Assembly (NCBI GenBank): GCA_010909165.1
Contig: VJWM01000135.1
Location: 620,001-684,000, forward strand
Direction of reading: 5' to 3'
Length of the DNA: 64,000 bases
From: Anthoceros angustus
Lineage: Eukaryota > Streptophyta > Anthocerotopsida > Anthocerotales > Anthocerotaceae
Part shown: in pieces, positions 21,535 to 32,272 of the stretch
Position numbering within the stretch: position 1 is the stretch's first letter
Layout of the letters: every line of letters starts with the position of its first letter
The notes under the pieces: generated by a model
The model's input: the letters and a program-made list of their open reading frames with translations, nothing else
The model's database searches: none
What the model was told of the DNA's origin: nothing
Position numbers and translations under genes: made by a program

Positions 21535-21787
21535 TGTACGTGGGACATTGAAAAATCCTTAGACCTAGAATGTCTCCTAAAACATCTATGATCTTCTTAT
21601 ATGTTAGATATTGAAAAATCCTTGGACCTAGAATATCTCCTAAAACATCCATGATCTTCTTATATGTTAGATATTGAAAAATCCTTGGACCTAGAATATC
21701 TCCTAAAACATCCATGATCTTCTTATATGTTAGATATTGAAAAATCCAAGGACCTAGAATATCTCCTAAAACATCCATGATCTTCTT
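21535..21787. repeat. Minisatellite, four 63-bp units
   Basis: Near-identical 63-bp units. Read on the minus strand they encode a 21-residue repeat (MDVLGDILGP.IFQYLTYKK) in one open frame of 85 codons. Unit-to-unit differences are few, so the expansion is recent. Confidence 0.92.
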
Positions 21788-22457
21788 GTCGAACTCCGAA
21801 GAAGAAATTAATGTATGGATAAGATAACATTAGGTATTTGGCAAGGCATGCGGAGAGAATACACATGTGTCCTCTGCGAAGGAAGGTCTTCGATATGGGA
21901 AAGATAATCCACCGTCCTTACCTGACATTTGTCGCTGGTGAGAAACATCGCAGAGTTCGCCCTGTTCTCCCGACTGGGGAAGACCTATACGAGGTTATTC
22001 GCCGTATCATTACCCACCAGGGATCTTATGTCCAACACATGAAGTCCAGCAATCCTTGCATCTGCGCCATGGGATACGTGGTGAACTGCCTGCGCCTTGT
22101 GGAAGCCATCTGCCACGACTGCGCACCAGTGATGATAGCGGAGAACTTTTCGCTGTCCTCATTAATGTTCTGGACTGGACTGCCTTCTCCCTGACGGTAG
22201 ATGAAAAGGACACCACCCTCAAGCAGACTGCTGAAAATCACGGACAAGCAGAACAGATGAAGAAGCTTCACCTGCTCTGTTGGCTTTTCCCTTCACTGAC
22301 ACCCACGCCAGCTTTAAGGTTCTTGAGGAATACATATCCACCCTTGGTTCTAGCGCATATACAGAACGGTTTTACACAACATTCCCAGCTTCCCTAAACT
22401 CGAGCAGGATTTCCCCGAAAGCCATAGACAACACGCTCGTCTTCTTTGTAGGAAGTC
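21788..22457. other. Unresolved region with open frames on both strands
   Basis: A plus-strand frame 21838-22194 (118 codons, cysteine pattern CICAMGYVVNC and CHDC) overlaps a minus-strand frame 22271-22026 with a signal-peptide-like start (MKLLHLFCLSVIFSSLLEGG). Neither matches a family I know, and splice sites could not be chosen. It may be part of the ABCG 3' region. Confidence 0.25.
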
Positions 22458-25320
22458 CTAAGATTTCTTCGCTTGCTGCGTACTGATTTTAGCCACTTCA
22501 CTTGCGGCATGTACACAATACCTCCTCTGTAGTCCTTCAACACCTGGGCCCAGCTTCTCCCGTAGCTTGATTAAGAGAAAGAAGAGAATTCGATACGCCA
22601 CAGCCTGGAGAAGCAGAATTGCAAGATTCATCCATTTGCTTCTTCCTGAATGCATTTGGAAACCTTTTCGCAGAATCTCCTCCCCTGTGATTACCCCTTG
22701 CTCCAATGAGCTAAAAGTTAGACCCAAAAAGTCGTTTTGGAACAATCCCTGTGACAGGAAACCAGGTATGTCATTCTTCCGTGCCAAGCCAATTAGTTCT
22801 CAAGCCCAAACGTCGGTACCTGATATGCGTAGGAGTGGAAACTTATGTAGTGGACGGGGTACTTCCAGACTGGCTTCGGTAGATCGTCATACAACCGGAA
22901 GAAGCCACCATCCATGATGAACACAGACTGGGAGCATTGCAATTTTTTAGGAAGGAAGGAATCTTAATTTCGACTGGAATCCAAATGCAATTAGGTAGCA
23001 ACAAACCTGGATTGCAGCCGCTATAATAATTCCCATGAGGAAGTTCGGGACCAGAGTTGCTATTGCCATCATCATGGACTCTACAACACAAACAGTGGTG
23101 AGGATGACCAAGACAAAGTAGAGGTAGTGGGAGGAGCCCCGATGTAGGCCTGTTAAGACGTACAACAATGCCCCAGAAACAAAAGAGATTATGACTAGAA
23201 ATGGTAGGGAGGCGAGTGTGTTGCTTATGATAAAAGCTCCGACTCCATAGTGCCCGTTGAGCCGCTCTCGACTGAACACCTGCATGCAGGGCAGTGATTG
23301 AAGGACATGATGGTTGTAAGCCTACTCGTCATATTGCAATGTTACAGGAGTCTAGGGAGTGCACACTGCAGAGCCTACCTTCATTTCCTCGATGAAGGAA
23401 GGGAACCCCCCAATCGCCATGAATGCCAGGAAGCTCACGATGAAGACCATGCACGACGCTCTTGCCTGCAAGTATCGTGCAGCCACTTGCTTAACGTCTG
23501 CAACGCTGGGGAGATTGCTACTGTCCTGAAGACGTCCTGCAGCCTACCTGAATTGCAGAGTAGGTGGTGCCGAGTTGGAAGAAGACGGATCCCACAGAAA
23601 TGCACAAGATGATGTACAACAAAAAGCGGAGCCAATAGTAGCCAAGGTCTCTCCACATGTTGATGAAGGACCTGCCAGTGAGTGTGAGTGTCTGACTTAA
23701 CGTGCTTGCTTCTGAGCCCGAAGACTCGAGCAAAGGTCCTTCCTGCGGCACCAGTGACAAGATCTCTGGCTATAAGAATCATGCATGGTAGGCACATCGA
23801 ACATGTAGCTGAGAATTGGGTAATGGAAATGAATCATCCACGCAGCCTGGAGGAAAGAGTTATGTGAGAGGATCACCATCTTGGAGATCTCTTGGGCCTT
23901 GACGTCAGCCCTGATTGCAAATTCCGACGTCTCGTACAGCTGCACAAGTTTTTTCACACGATCTGGTGTCGGCATTGCACGATGGGAATCAGGTTCCTCG
24001 ACATCCTCCTGCCAAGCCATGTCTTAAGACATCATTGATTCTCGAAATCAAACAGACTCAACCAGCAGTGCAGCAAGATCCTACCTCGAATTTTCGGGCA
24101 TGGGCAGGAACTCTGTCGAAGTCTTTGTTGATGGCGCGAAGGAAATGGTCAGCGGGATTTCGCCATGGTGGGCATGGCATGCCAGCATTCACGAAGTGCT
24201 GGTGGGGCCACAAGGCGAATCAATCCTGCTACCCCTCACATGTACAGGTCCTCATTTCAAACCCGATCAGGACGTGCAAATGAAGGAAAGCAGGGCTGTG
24301 ACCTGATGAGCCTCCATAGGAAAACCGAAGTAGATCGTTCTTCCCCCAGACAGAAGGATAAGGTTGTCAAAAACCTCGTACACCTCGCTGCTGGGCTGGT
24401 GGATGGAGCTAATGATGGTGCGACCATCGACAGCGAGGTTCTTCAGCGTAGTCATCACATAGAAGGCTGCAGCACTGCCCCATGATGGCCACAACAAAAC
24501 TTCAAATATCGAATGCAGAAGTCTGAAGATCCATGGTAGCTACCACAATGGTACCTGTCCAAGCCGCTGGTAGGCTCATCCAGAAACAGCAAGCGAGGCT
24601 TAGTGAGAAGCTCCACAGCGATGCTGAGCCGTCTTCTTTCACCTCCACTCAGGCCTTTCAAGTGCCAGTTGCCAACGGTGGTGTGGGCAGCGTCTCGCAG
24701 TCCCATCTCTCGGATGGTGTTGTGCACGATTTCCATCTTTTCTGCTCTGGGCAAGCTATCAGCAAGGCGGAAGAAAGCTGAAAAGCTGACTGTCTCCAGG
24801 ACAGTCAATGTCCCTAGTAAATTGTCGTCTTGGGTCACATAAGCCTGCAATCCAGCCGCAGTGCAGGAGGCATGAGACATTTTGAGCCACGTTCTCCAAA
24901 TTGCATCAACGCAAGGCAGGCAGCAGGCCTTACAGCTACACCATAGCTCAGCTGTTGGCGGTGGCCGTTTAGAAAAATGTCTCCTGTCCTTCTGGCATGT
25001 TTGGACAGTCTCCCTGATAGCCGTATTAGATGACTAGATGGAAGCAACCAGTTGCAATTCATATTGGATTTGCGTGCCGTGACACATGGAGAAGTACCTG
25101 CAAGGGTGTCGAGCAGAGTGGATTTGCCGGAGCCTGAAGGACCCATGATAGCCGTAATGCTGCCGGGCTCTGCGTAGCCGGTCAGACCTTCCAGCAGCGT
25201 GGTGCCTCCATCTTCACCTCCAGTCGCCCCACGAATTGTGACTTTGAGATTTCTCCAAGCCAAGTGAGCGCCAGTTGCAACTGGCTTTGCTGGCATTTCA
25301 AGCTGCAAGGGAGAATCCAT
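22458..25320 (-). CDS. Half-size ABC transporter, ABCG/WBC subfamily, ABCG11-like
   Basis: Eleven exons on the minus strand: 25320-25098, 25013-24934, 24844-24555, 24474-24303, 24198-24085, 24008-23877, 23742-23548, 23465-23379, 23279-23007, 22927-22820, 22748-22458, giving 654 residues with every phase matching. The nucleotide-binding domain comes first, as in all ABCG half transporters: Walker [21 protein letters not shown], signature [15 protein letters not shown], Walker [14 protein letters not shown] and the H-loop SSIHQPSSE. The membrane half includes [28 protein letters not shown] and [19 protein letters not shown], close to Arabidopsis ABCG11. ABCG11-type proteins dimerise in the plasma membrane and export cutin, wax or sporopollenin lipids. 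That substrate class is inferred from similarity. The whole frame looks intact. Confidence 0.93.
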
Positions 25321-26274
25321 GGAAATGGGATTTCACTCGGCGTACAGACAACGCCTTTATCACAGAACCCGATGGGACTGGAGATTTGCAAAGCGATGGA
25401 GTAGGTGTGTGATGCTGTGCGAGCCTGCATGTGCACTGATTTCAAGCATTCTTCTAGTCCATCAGTTGGTAAGTGCATTCTGGAGTCTGGATTGACGAGA
25501 GAAAGCAGCGTTGCTTCGTTAGCTGCCGGCATTTCAAAGATGAGTGTGCAGGAATCCGCTGTAGTCTGCTCTCAATGGAAATGTCCATCTAACTAGAAAA
25601 GGGGAAAAGAACAAGTAGCGGCGATGGCAGCTGAACAGGACACTGGAAGGATTACACGAGTCGGCTGCTGCTCTGTAACGTCCGTTTTGGATTTTTGTGG
25701 TTTCCGGAGATACTGAAGCCTGTTGGCGGGAAGCACACGTACACAGTACAGCACCGTACAGGCGGGGTGCCTCTGGGATGCGCCCAAAGTGATATTCTTG
25801 TCTCGATCCAGTTGTTCACCACTTCGTCACAGGTTGCTTTTGATAGTTGATACAGAAAATCCGACTACGTACCCGTCGGGGCAAGAGTGTTGGACAGCAG
25901 AGACATGGACGCTCTGAACCGAACGGAGCTACCTAACATGAATTCATTTGGGCTGAAATGTCCCCATAGATGCCCCGTTTCCCCAAGTTCTTGAGATCAA
26001 TACATTGCGAATTCGAAGAACATTTGCCGACTCAATCATCCATTGGGCATCGTCCTGGTGCCACTGCTTCACAAGCTCCAGTGTCGCCCTTCAAGCCACA
26101 CACAAGGGTATTTCAGCACCAACATAGAGTGCCTTCAAGGAAAACAAAAGAACATGGTTCAAAAGAGGGAGACAGACAAGGGCGGCAAAACCGTCAGGCC
26201 TCGAAATCGACAGACGCCATCCTCCCGCCCAGAAAAACTCTTGCCTGCCAATCGCGCTCATTCCAAGGGACATA
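25321..26274. other. Intergenic, no gene seen
   Basis: Promoter side of the ABCG gene and 3' side of the methyltransferase gene. Frames are short and unlike known families. Confidence 0.4.
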
Positions 26275-27794
26275 TCACTTGTAGTAAAGGAAGAGGGGAC
26301 GGTTAAATCCTGCTATGCTATCCTTCACCCCTGACGCTATTTGCTCGTATGACTTGAATCCAATCTGTGCAAGGAGAGAAGATTCAATTTCCCTGGCAGA
26401 CAGCTGCAAAGCATGAAGAGAGAATCAAGAGGGACAACCACTAGTACTGTCAGGTTGATGTGTGTGCCCACCTTATCTATCAGAAGCTCTGGGAAATTGT
26501 CAGGCCTGAGTTGGATCTCCTTGAAATTCTTCTTACAAACCTCAGATACACGCCTTTTTTTGACATATGATGACCATGGTTGTGGTTCTACCACCAGCAT
26601 GCCCCCCTGCAAATGATTAGTCCACAACGCGAGGTTCAGAGAAAGCTCTGGACATCAACCAACGGTAAAACAGCACATCCATACATGAGAAATACCGGCC
26701 GAAGTACACGGTGGATTTTTGCAAAAAACAGTATGAGTCCTTCGTCGCCCCAATTTAAGTGGATCCATTTGGTCACGCTCAAGCTGCATTTCGTCCCATA
26801 ACAAGGCATACTGACTGCTCAGAGAAATATCGCAGACAGACAGAGAAAGAAACCGCATCCTGTTCACAGTGAAGACGAACTTGACATTTATCCACCAAGG
26901 CTAGAGTTGGATCTCACCACAACACGGTGTCATACAGGCCTTCATGAGCCGGAGTCTCAATGAAGTTCTCCCGTCTGAATGAAACTGCCTGGGCCAGCTG
27001 CTCTCCACTTAGAGCTGCGGTTGAAGCAGTCTGTGGACCGGTACTCCTGCCAACCCTATCTTTGATGTGCTCCGGCTCCTCTCCAGCCGGCCCTGGGTCT
27101 GAAGCACGGATGTCTGTGCCTGAATCTCCCTCAACCTCGTTCTTAAGATGTCGACGGGCTTTACATACCAACCCTAAATTTCACAACACGAGAAGGCATG
27201 AGCAGACGGTAGCAAGACAGAACTCTTATTCCAGGTTAGGCGAACATCAACCTTACCGGCATCTATATCCACTCCCACGATGCTTTTACAGCCAAACTTC
27301 TGCGCTGAAAACACCACATGTCAGAACGACTTTCCAATGATGTGCCATAAGCCTTTCCACCACAAGAAGCAGGAAGTAGCCCCCACACCTATCGTTATTG
27401 TCACATAACCCTCGTTGCAGCCAATATCCAAACAAACCTTCCCTTCAAACCATTCCTTCCTCAACACCTTCAGTCGCGGATCTTCATCCAGAAGCTCCCC
27501 AATCTGAACACATACGACAACGAAACCGACAAAACAAAACCAAAATTAGCTCGCAACAAGCCTAGCAAGCATTCCGATTCTCTTGTGTGGCTAGGAGGAG
27601 CTTCAAACTCCGCAATAGCGGGAGTCAAGTGATGCAGAGCAGACGCGCACCCGATAGCCATAGTACCGAGTGTAATTGCCATAGACGAAAGCTTCCTTTT
27701 GCGCCTTCCGCTTTCGATTCTTGTGGCCATTGGCGGCGGCTGCAACAGTCCGTTTCTCAGTTGCCGCTGCCCCGTGACAGGCTTTCGCGGCCAT
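26275..27794 (-). CDS. Bin3/MePCE-type RNA methyltransferase (At5g51130-like)
   Basis: Seven exons on the minus strand: 27794-27651, 27503-27389, 27304-27257, 27173-26918, 26783-26696, 26606-26472, 26364-26275, giving 291 residues in phase. Marks of the Bicoid-interacting-3 family are all present: a basic N terminus then FVYGNYTRYYGYR, the SAM-binding motif CLDIGCNEG, FGCKSIVGVDID, CLSVTKWIHLNWGDEGL, GGMLVVEPQPWSSY and the ending IGFKSYEQ. Members O-methylate the 5' gamma-phosphate of small RNAs (7SK, U6) or miRNA precursors from S-adenosylmethionine in nucleus or cytoplasm. The acceptor of the last exon was chosen at 26365 because it restores LLIDK-IGFKSYE; an upstream acceptor would insert 13 residues. 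The middle of exon 4 is variable and acidic, as in relatives. Confidence 0.92.
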
Positions 27795-28399
27795 CAGCTG
27801 GCGATACGAACTTCCAAGGATTCTAAACTGCTCCCTTTCTTACAGCCGTGAATGCTCCTTAAATGTCTATGCAATAAAATGTCCTCCATACCTAAACCGA
27901 GTTCACACAAGGCTACCAGGTGTAGTACCGTACTTTTATGCCTCTGAGGACAATATGGACATATCCAGATACGAGTGCCATACTAAGAACATACCAAACA
28001 GAGTGGTGCAAACTCCCAAGATATCCTGCATACACGAAGACACTGAGTTTTGTTGTTGGACATCGAGGTCGGTTGGAATTCAGTGTGCTGACAGGAGAGT
28101 TGTCACAAAAATCTGTACACAACTTCCACTTTCAAAAACAGCTTCACTACAGGATGTAAGTTGTCAATCAATCGTGTAGGACGACTCCTCACACATTTGT
28201 ACATAGAGCAAGACTGATGTCTTTTGCGTCTCTGCAAACGAGTTGACAAAGTATCTGACAATGTTTGATGCAAGAAAACAAGGTGTCTAAGTAGAGAAAA
28301 TTCGAAACATAGGCACACCTGCTCCAAGCAAGCTAGCCTCATGCTTTCGCACTGTGCCTTCAGACTATGAGCTTATGCCCACCAACCCACTTGCGTGCG
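27795..28399. other. Intergenic, no gene seen
   Basis: Promoter of the methyltransferase gene and 3' region of the minus-strand PPR gene. No coding signal stands out. Confidence 0.4.
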
Positions 28400-31300
28400 T
28401 CAGACTCCTTGAAGTGTGAGGTTCAACTTGTTCAAGACAGCATACAATGAGGCTGTTTCAGGATGGCTGCGGTCTCCCACCACAAACGTGTGCACCTCAT
28501 CCCCATGCTCAATCCAGCTCTGACCAGGCTTCTTCCATGCACCTGCTCTCTCTCTCAACTCATCGATTTCGCTTGCATGGCTCCACATTCCAGCATTTGC
28601 ATAGACATTAGACATTAAGACATAGGCAGCAGCTTCTTTTGGTTCTACACCTACAGCACCGTCAAATGCCCGCCTTGCCATTGCGACATCACCATGCTTC
28701 CTGCATGCTCCCAGAAATGACATCCATACAGGCAGCTTCGGTTGCATTGGCATCCTTGACAGGAGATCCTCTGCTTTGCTAAGGAGTCCAGCACGGCCGA
28801 CAAGATCAATCACGCAGGCAAAATGCTCCACTTCAGGGGAAATGCCGTGTACTTTGTTCATGCTGTCGAAGTAGGCCAGGCCTCTGTCCACCATGCCGGC
28901 ATGACTACATGCTGACAGGACTGCCAGGAATGTGACTTCATCTGGCTTCACACCTGCCAGGAGCATGGCTTCATACAACTGGATACTTGTCTCACAATCT
29001 CCTTGGCGAGCATGTCCAGCAATGAGAGCGGTCCATGACACCACATTCGGGTTAGGGAGGGATTGAAATACATGCTGCGCGTCCACCATGCTCCCACATC
29101 TGCCATACGCATGTATCAGACTGTTCACCACCAAATGGCTGCAATGAAACCCTTTCTCCATAATTTGGGCATGGATTTGCCTGCACCTATCCAAGGCTCC
29201 TGTGTTGCTGCATGCTTCTAGGACACAAATGAAGGTGGACTTTTCCGCTTGCAAGCCCTCCAGTTGCATTTCAGCAAACATCTGCAAGGCCTTTTCTCCT
29301 TGGTCCTGCTTGGCATACCCTCCAATCATAGCTGTCCATGAAACCGCATCCCGACGGTGCAATCCGTCGAATACATGACGTGCATTTTGCACACTCCCAC
29401 ATTTCGCATACATGCTAACCAAAGTACTCCCAACAAACATGTCCGACTCATAGCCAAGCCTAGCAGCTTCTGCATGTATTTCCCTGCCCTTCCGAAGGGA
29501 TTCAGCTTTCACATGCTGCCCATGTGCAACTGAACTCTCCTCTTCCTCTGCAAGGGTGCCACATGCTTGCAGAGCACTGACAAAGGTCCGATCATCTGGA
29601 CCAATGCCTTTTTCTTGCATTTGCCTGTATATCTGCAGGGCTGTCTCTCCTTGGCCGTGCTGTGCATACGCTGTAAGCATTGCATTCCACACCTTTACAT
29701 CAGGCTCGGACAAGGTGTCAAACACCTGTTGAGCATCCAATATGCTCCCACACTTTAGGTACATACTGATCAGGGCGCAACAGACAAACATGTCTGACCC
29801 GTAACCCAGGTGGATAGCATCTGCATAGATCCTTTTGCCCTTTTGCAGCGACTCCATTTTGATATTTTGCCCGCACAGAAGTCTACTGTCCTCCAATTCT
29901 GCAAGGGTGCCACAAGCATCTAGAGCGCTGACAAGAGTCCGAGCATTCAGCCTCACGCCATCCTCCTGAATTTTTGAATAAAGCTGCAGGGCCTTCTCTC
30001 CTTCCCCCTGCTGAGCATACCCTGCAAGCATTGCATTCCATGAAACGATATTGGGCTGGGACAATTTGCAGAACACATGTTCAGAATCCTTGATGCTACC
30101 ACACCTTGCGTACATGCTAATCAAAGTATTACTGACATACACATCTGAATCAAGACCTCTCCTAGCAGCTGCAGCATGTATTTCCTTCCCCTTCTGCAGA
30201 GGATTCAATTTGACTTGTTGACCATAAAAGTCCCCAGTTTCCACCTTCTCTGCAAGTATAGAACATGCTTGGACAGCACTGGCGAATATCCATGCATCTG
30301 GGCTCACACCTTCCTCTTGCATTTGAGCATAGAGCTCTAAGGCCTTTTCTCCTTTGCCCCGCTGAATATATCCTCCAATCATAGCCGTCCAGGACACTAC
30401 ATCTCGCTGTGACAATCTATCAAAGACGAGCTTTGCATCCTTGTTACTCCCACACTTTGTGTAGACACTGACCAAAGCGCTACAAACAAACACATCTGTT
30501 CCACAACCCAGACGAGCAGCTTCAGCATGTAGCTCCTTGCCCTGCTGGAGAGAGTTAAATTTGACATTGAGCCCATCAAGGTGTCCACTGTCCTCCTGTT
30601 CTGCTATGGTGCCACAAGCTAGAAGAGCACCAACAAGGGTCCGAGCATCTGGCCTGACACCTTCTTTATGCATTTCCGCATACATGTTCAAGGCCTCATT
30701 TCCAAGGTTCTGATGGGCATATGCTGCTATCAGCGAATTCCAGGACACCAAATCTCTCTGCACCAACGTGTCAAACACGCGTCTGGCATCGTTAATGCTG
30801 CCACACTTTGCAAACACAGTAACCGAAGTGTTACCAACAAACACGTCCGATCCAAACCCCATTTGCACAGCCTCAGCATGCAGTTTTCGCCCCATTTGCA
30901 GTGACACCACTTTGACATTTTGCCCGTTTTCCAGTCCACTTTCCTCCTTTTCTGCAAGAATGCCACATGCTTGGAGAGCACTGACAAATGTGCGGGCATC
31001 AGGCCTGACTCCTTCCTCCTGCATTTGTCCATAAAGCTGCAGGATCTTGTCACCTTGGCCATGCTGCGCATATGCTGCAAGCATTGCATTCCACAGCACT
31101 GGATCGTGCCTGGGCAAGCTGTCAAAAACCCTCTGCGCCTCCATGATGCTCCCAGATTTTGCATACATAGTGACCAGTATGCTACCCACAACGACATCAG
31201 ACTGAAAGCCCAGTCTCTGGACATCAGAATGAATGCACTTGCCCTCTTCGAGGTCTCGTAACATACTACATGTTTTAAGTAAGCTGACAATCGTATACTT

Positions 31301-31771
31301 GTCAGGCTGCACTCCTTCCAGTTGCATCTGCTTATAGCTTGACAAAGCTTGCCGATACTGTCCAGCATTGCTATACCCTGAAATGATGGCTGTCCAAGAA
31401 AAAGCTGTTCTGTGAGACAAACTCCGAAACAAATGGAGACCATCAGCAAGACCTCCACAGTTGACCAGAGTGGTAACCACAAGTTCGCTTAGAAATGCAT
31501 TTGCCTCGAGCCCACGGTTTTCCAAATGAGCGTTTACTCTCCTGGCCACACCAAGGGACTTCTTCTTCATACATGCCTGCAAAACTTTCTTGTAGATGGA
31601 AGGAGATGGCGGTCTGCCTTGCTGATCCACCAGGACCAGGGCATCCATGGCCTTGTCCAGCTGTCCCTCCTTGCATAGTCTTTCAATGTCAGAAGCAATT
31701 CCACATGAAATCTGTAACCTGCACTCCCCAACCAGTGAGTTGGAAAAATCAGCCTGAATATAACTTTGCAA
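28400..31771 (-). CDS. Long PLS-class PPR protein with E-type C terminus and five internal super-repeats
   Basis: The minus frame is open from about 31806 to the stop at 28400. The first in-frame ATG is 31648, giving 1082 residues, but that would cut into the first PPR motif (DIERLCKEGQLDKAMDAL), so a 5' exon between 31810 and 32270 is likely. I could not choose its donor in phase. PPR motifs fill the protein. Between aa 270 and 740 a block of about 118 residues repeats five times, each with a 17-residue insert of the type LAExEDSG..GQxVK. The end is E-type (ACRKHGDVAMARRAF, AWKKPGQSWIEHGDEV, HTFVVGDRSHPE), and it stops before any DYW domain. Role: organelle RNA binding, probably editing-site recognition with a partner deaminase. 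Confidence 0.9.
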   Translation of the reverse strand: MQSYIQADFSNSLVGECRLQISCGIASDIERLCKEGQLDKAMDALVLVDQQGRPPSPSIYKKVLQACMKKKSLGVARRVNAHLENRGLEANAFLSELVVTTLVNCGGLADGLHLFRSLSHRTAFSWTAIISGYSNAGQYRQALSSYKQMQLEGVQPDKYTIVSLLKTCSMLRDLEEGKCIHSDVQRLGFQSDVVVGSILVTMYAKSGSIMEAQRVFDSLPRHDPVLWNAMLAAYAQHGQGDKILQLYGQMQEEGVRPDARTFVSALQACGILAEKEESGLENGQNVKVVSLQMGRKLHAEAVQMGFGSDVFVGNTSVTVFAKCGSINDARRVFDTLVQRDLVSWNSLIAAYAHQNLGNEALNMYAEMHKEGVRPDARTLVGALLACGTIAEQEDSGHLDGLNVKFNSLQQGKELHAEAARLGCGTDVFVCSALVSVYTKCGSNKDAKLVFDRLSQRDVVSWTAMIGGYIQRGKGEKALELYAQMQEEGVSPDAWIFASAVQACSILAEKVETGDFYGQQVKLNPLQKGKEIHAAAARRGLDSDVYVSNTLISMYARCGSIKDSEHVFCKLSQPNIVSWNAMLAGYAQQGEGEKALQLYSKIQEDGVRLNARTLVSALDACGTLAELEDSRLLCGQNIKMESLQKGKRIYADAIHLGYGSDMFVCCALISMYLKCGSILDAQQVFDTLSEPDVKVWNAMLTAYAQHGQGETALQIYRQMQEKGIGPDDRTFVSALQACGTLAEEEESSVAHGQHVKAESLRKGREIHAEAARLGYESDMFVGSTLVSMYAKCGSVQNARHVFDGLHRRDAVSWTAMIGGYAKQDQGEKALQMFAEMQLEGLQAEKSTFICVLEACSNTGALDRCRQIHAQIMEKGFHCSHLVVNSLIHAYGRCGSMVDAQHVFQSLPNPNVVSWTALIAGHARQGDCETSIQLYEAMLLAGVKPDEVTFLAVLSACSHAGMVDRGLAYFDSMNKVHGISPEVEHFACVIDLVGRAGLLSKAEDLLSRMPMQPKLPVWMSFLGACRKHGDVAMARRAFDGAVGVEPKEAAAYVLMSNVYANAGMWSHASEIDELRERAGAWKKPGQSWIEHGDEVHTFVVGDRSHPETASLYAVLNKLNLTLQGV

Positions 31772-32272
31772 CCAGATGTGCTGACAACAGAAGCCGACTA
31801 CCTTTCATCCGCAGAGGTGCAGGGAAATGCAAATCCATGAGGACCTCCATCCGCAATTTGGAATTCAGAATCGAGAATGGCTAACTGAGACTCCACCCAC
31901 GGAGGATTAGATGGGTTGTTTAACCAGAGGAGCTCCTTGGTCGTCTTGTGCCTGAAGTCAGGATGGCGGGGGCTTCTCTGCACGCAAAGAATCCGAGTCA
32001 GTCCAGGAAAATACTGCTTCCTTGTCAACACATTTGACTGAACGGCAAAGGTAGCTTGACATGGTTGAAGTGGTGGGTTATGAAGACTGCGAACGTGCCT
32101 TGTCCCTCCGATTGTCCCACCACTGGTGGGGATCGTAAAATAACTTGTGCCACAGCAGGTCCATTGACATCGACGCCCTGGCGGTGATTCCGATCCAACA
32201 AAGAACGCGCGCATGTAACCTTCACAATGCCTGCATTGAGATTCCGGGAGCAGGTAGGGTCTACTCCAGGAA
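31772..32272. promoter_or_regulatory. Shared upstream region of two head-to-head PPR genes
   Basis: Separates the minus-strand PPR frame from the plus-strand PPR start at 32273. A minus-strand frame 32355-31798 (185 codons) may contain the missing first exon of the long PPR gene; its end, ...SADER, abuts a GTAGTC donor, but the phase does not fit the main frame. If used it would overlap the plus-strand gene start in antisense. Confidence 0.35.

Noticed and set aside
28141-28400. DYW domain downstream of the long PPR gene
   Set aside because: No HSE, zinc-site or DYW ending is readable in any minus-strand frame after the stop at 28400.
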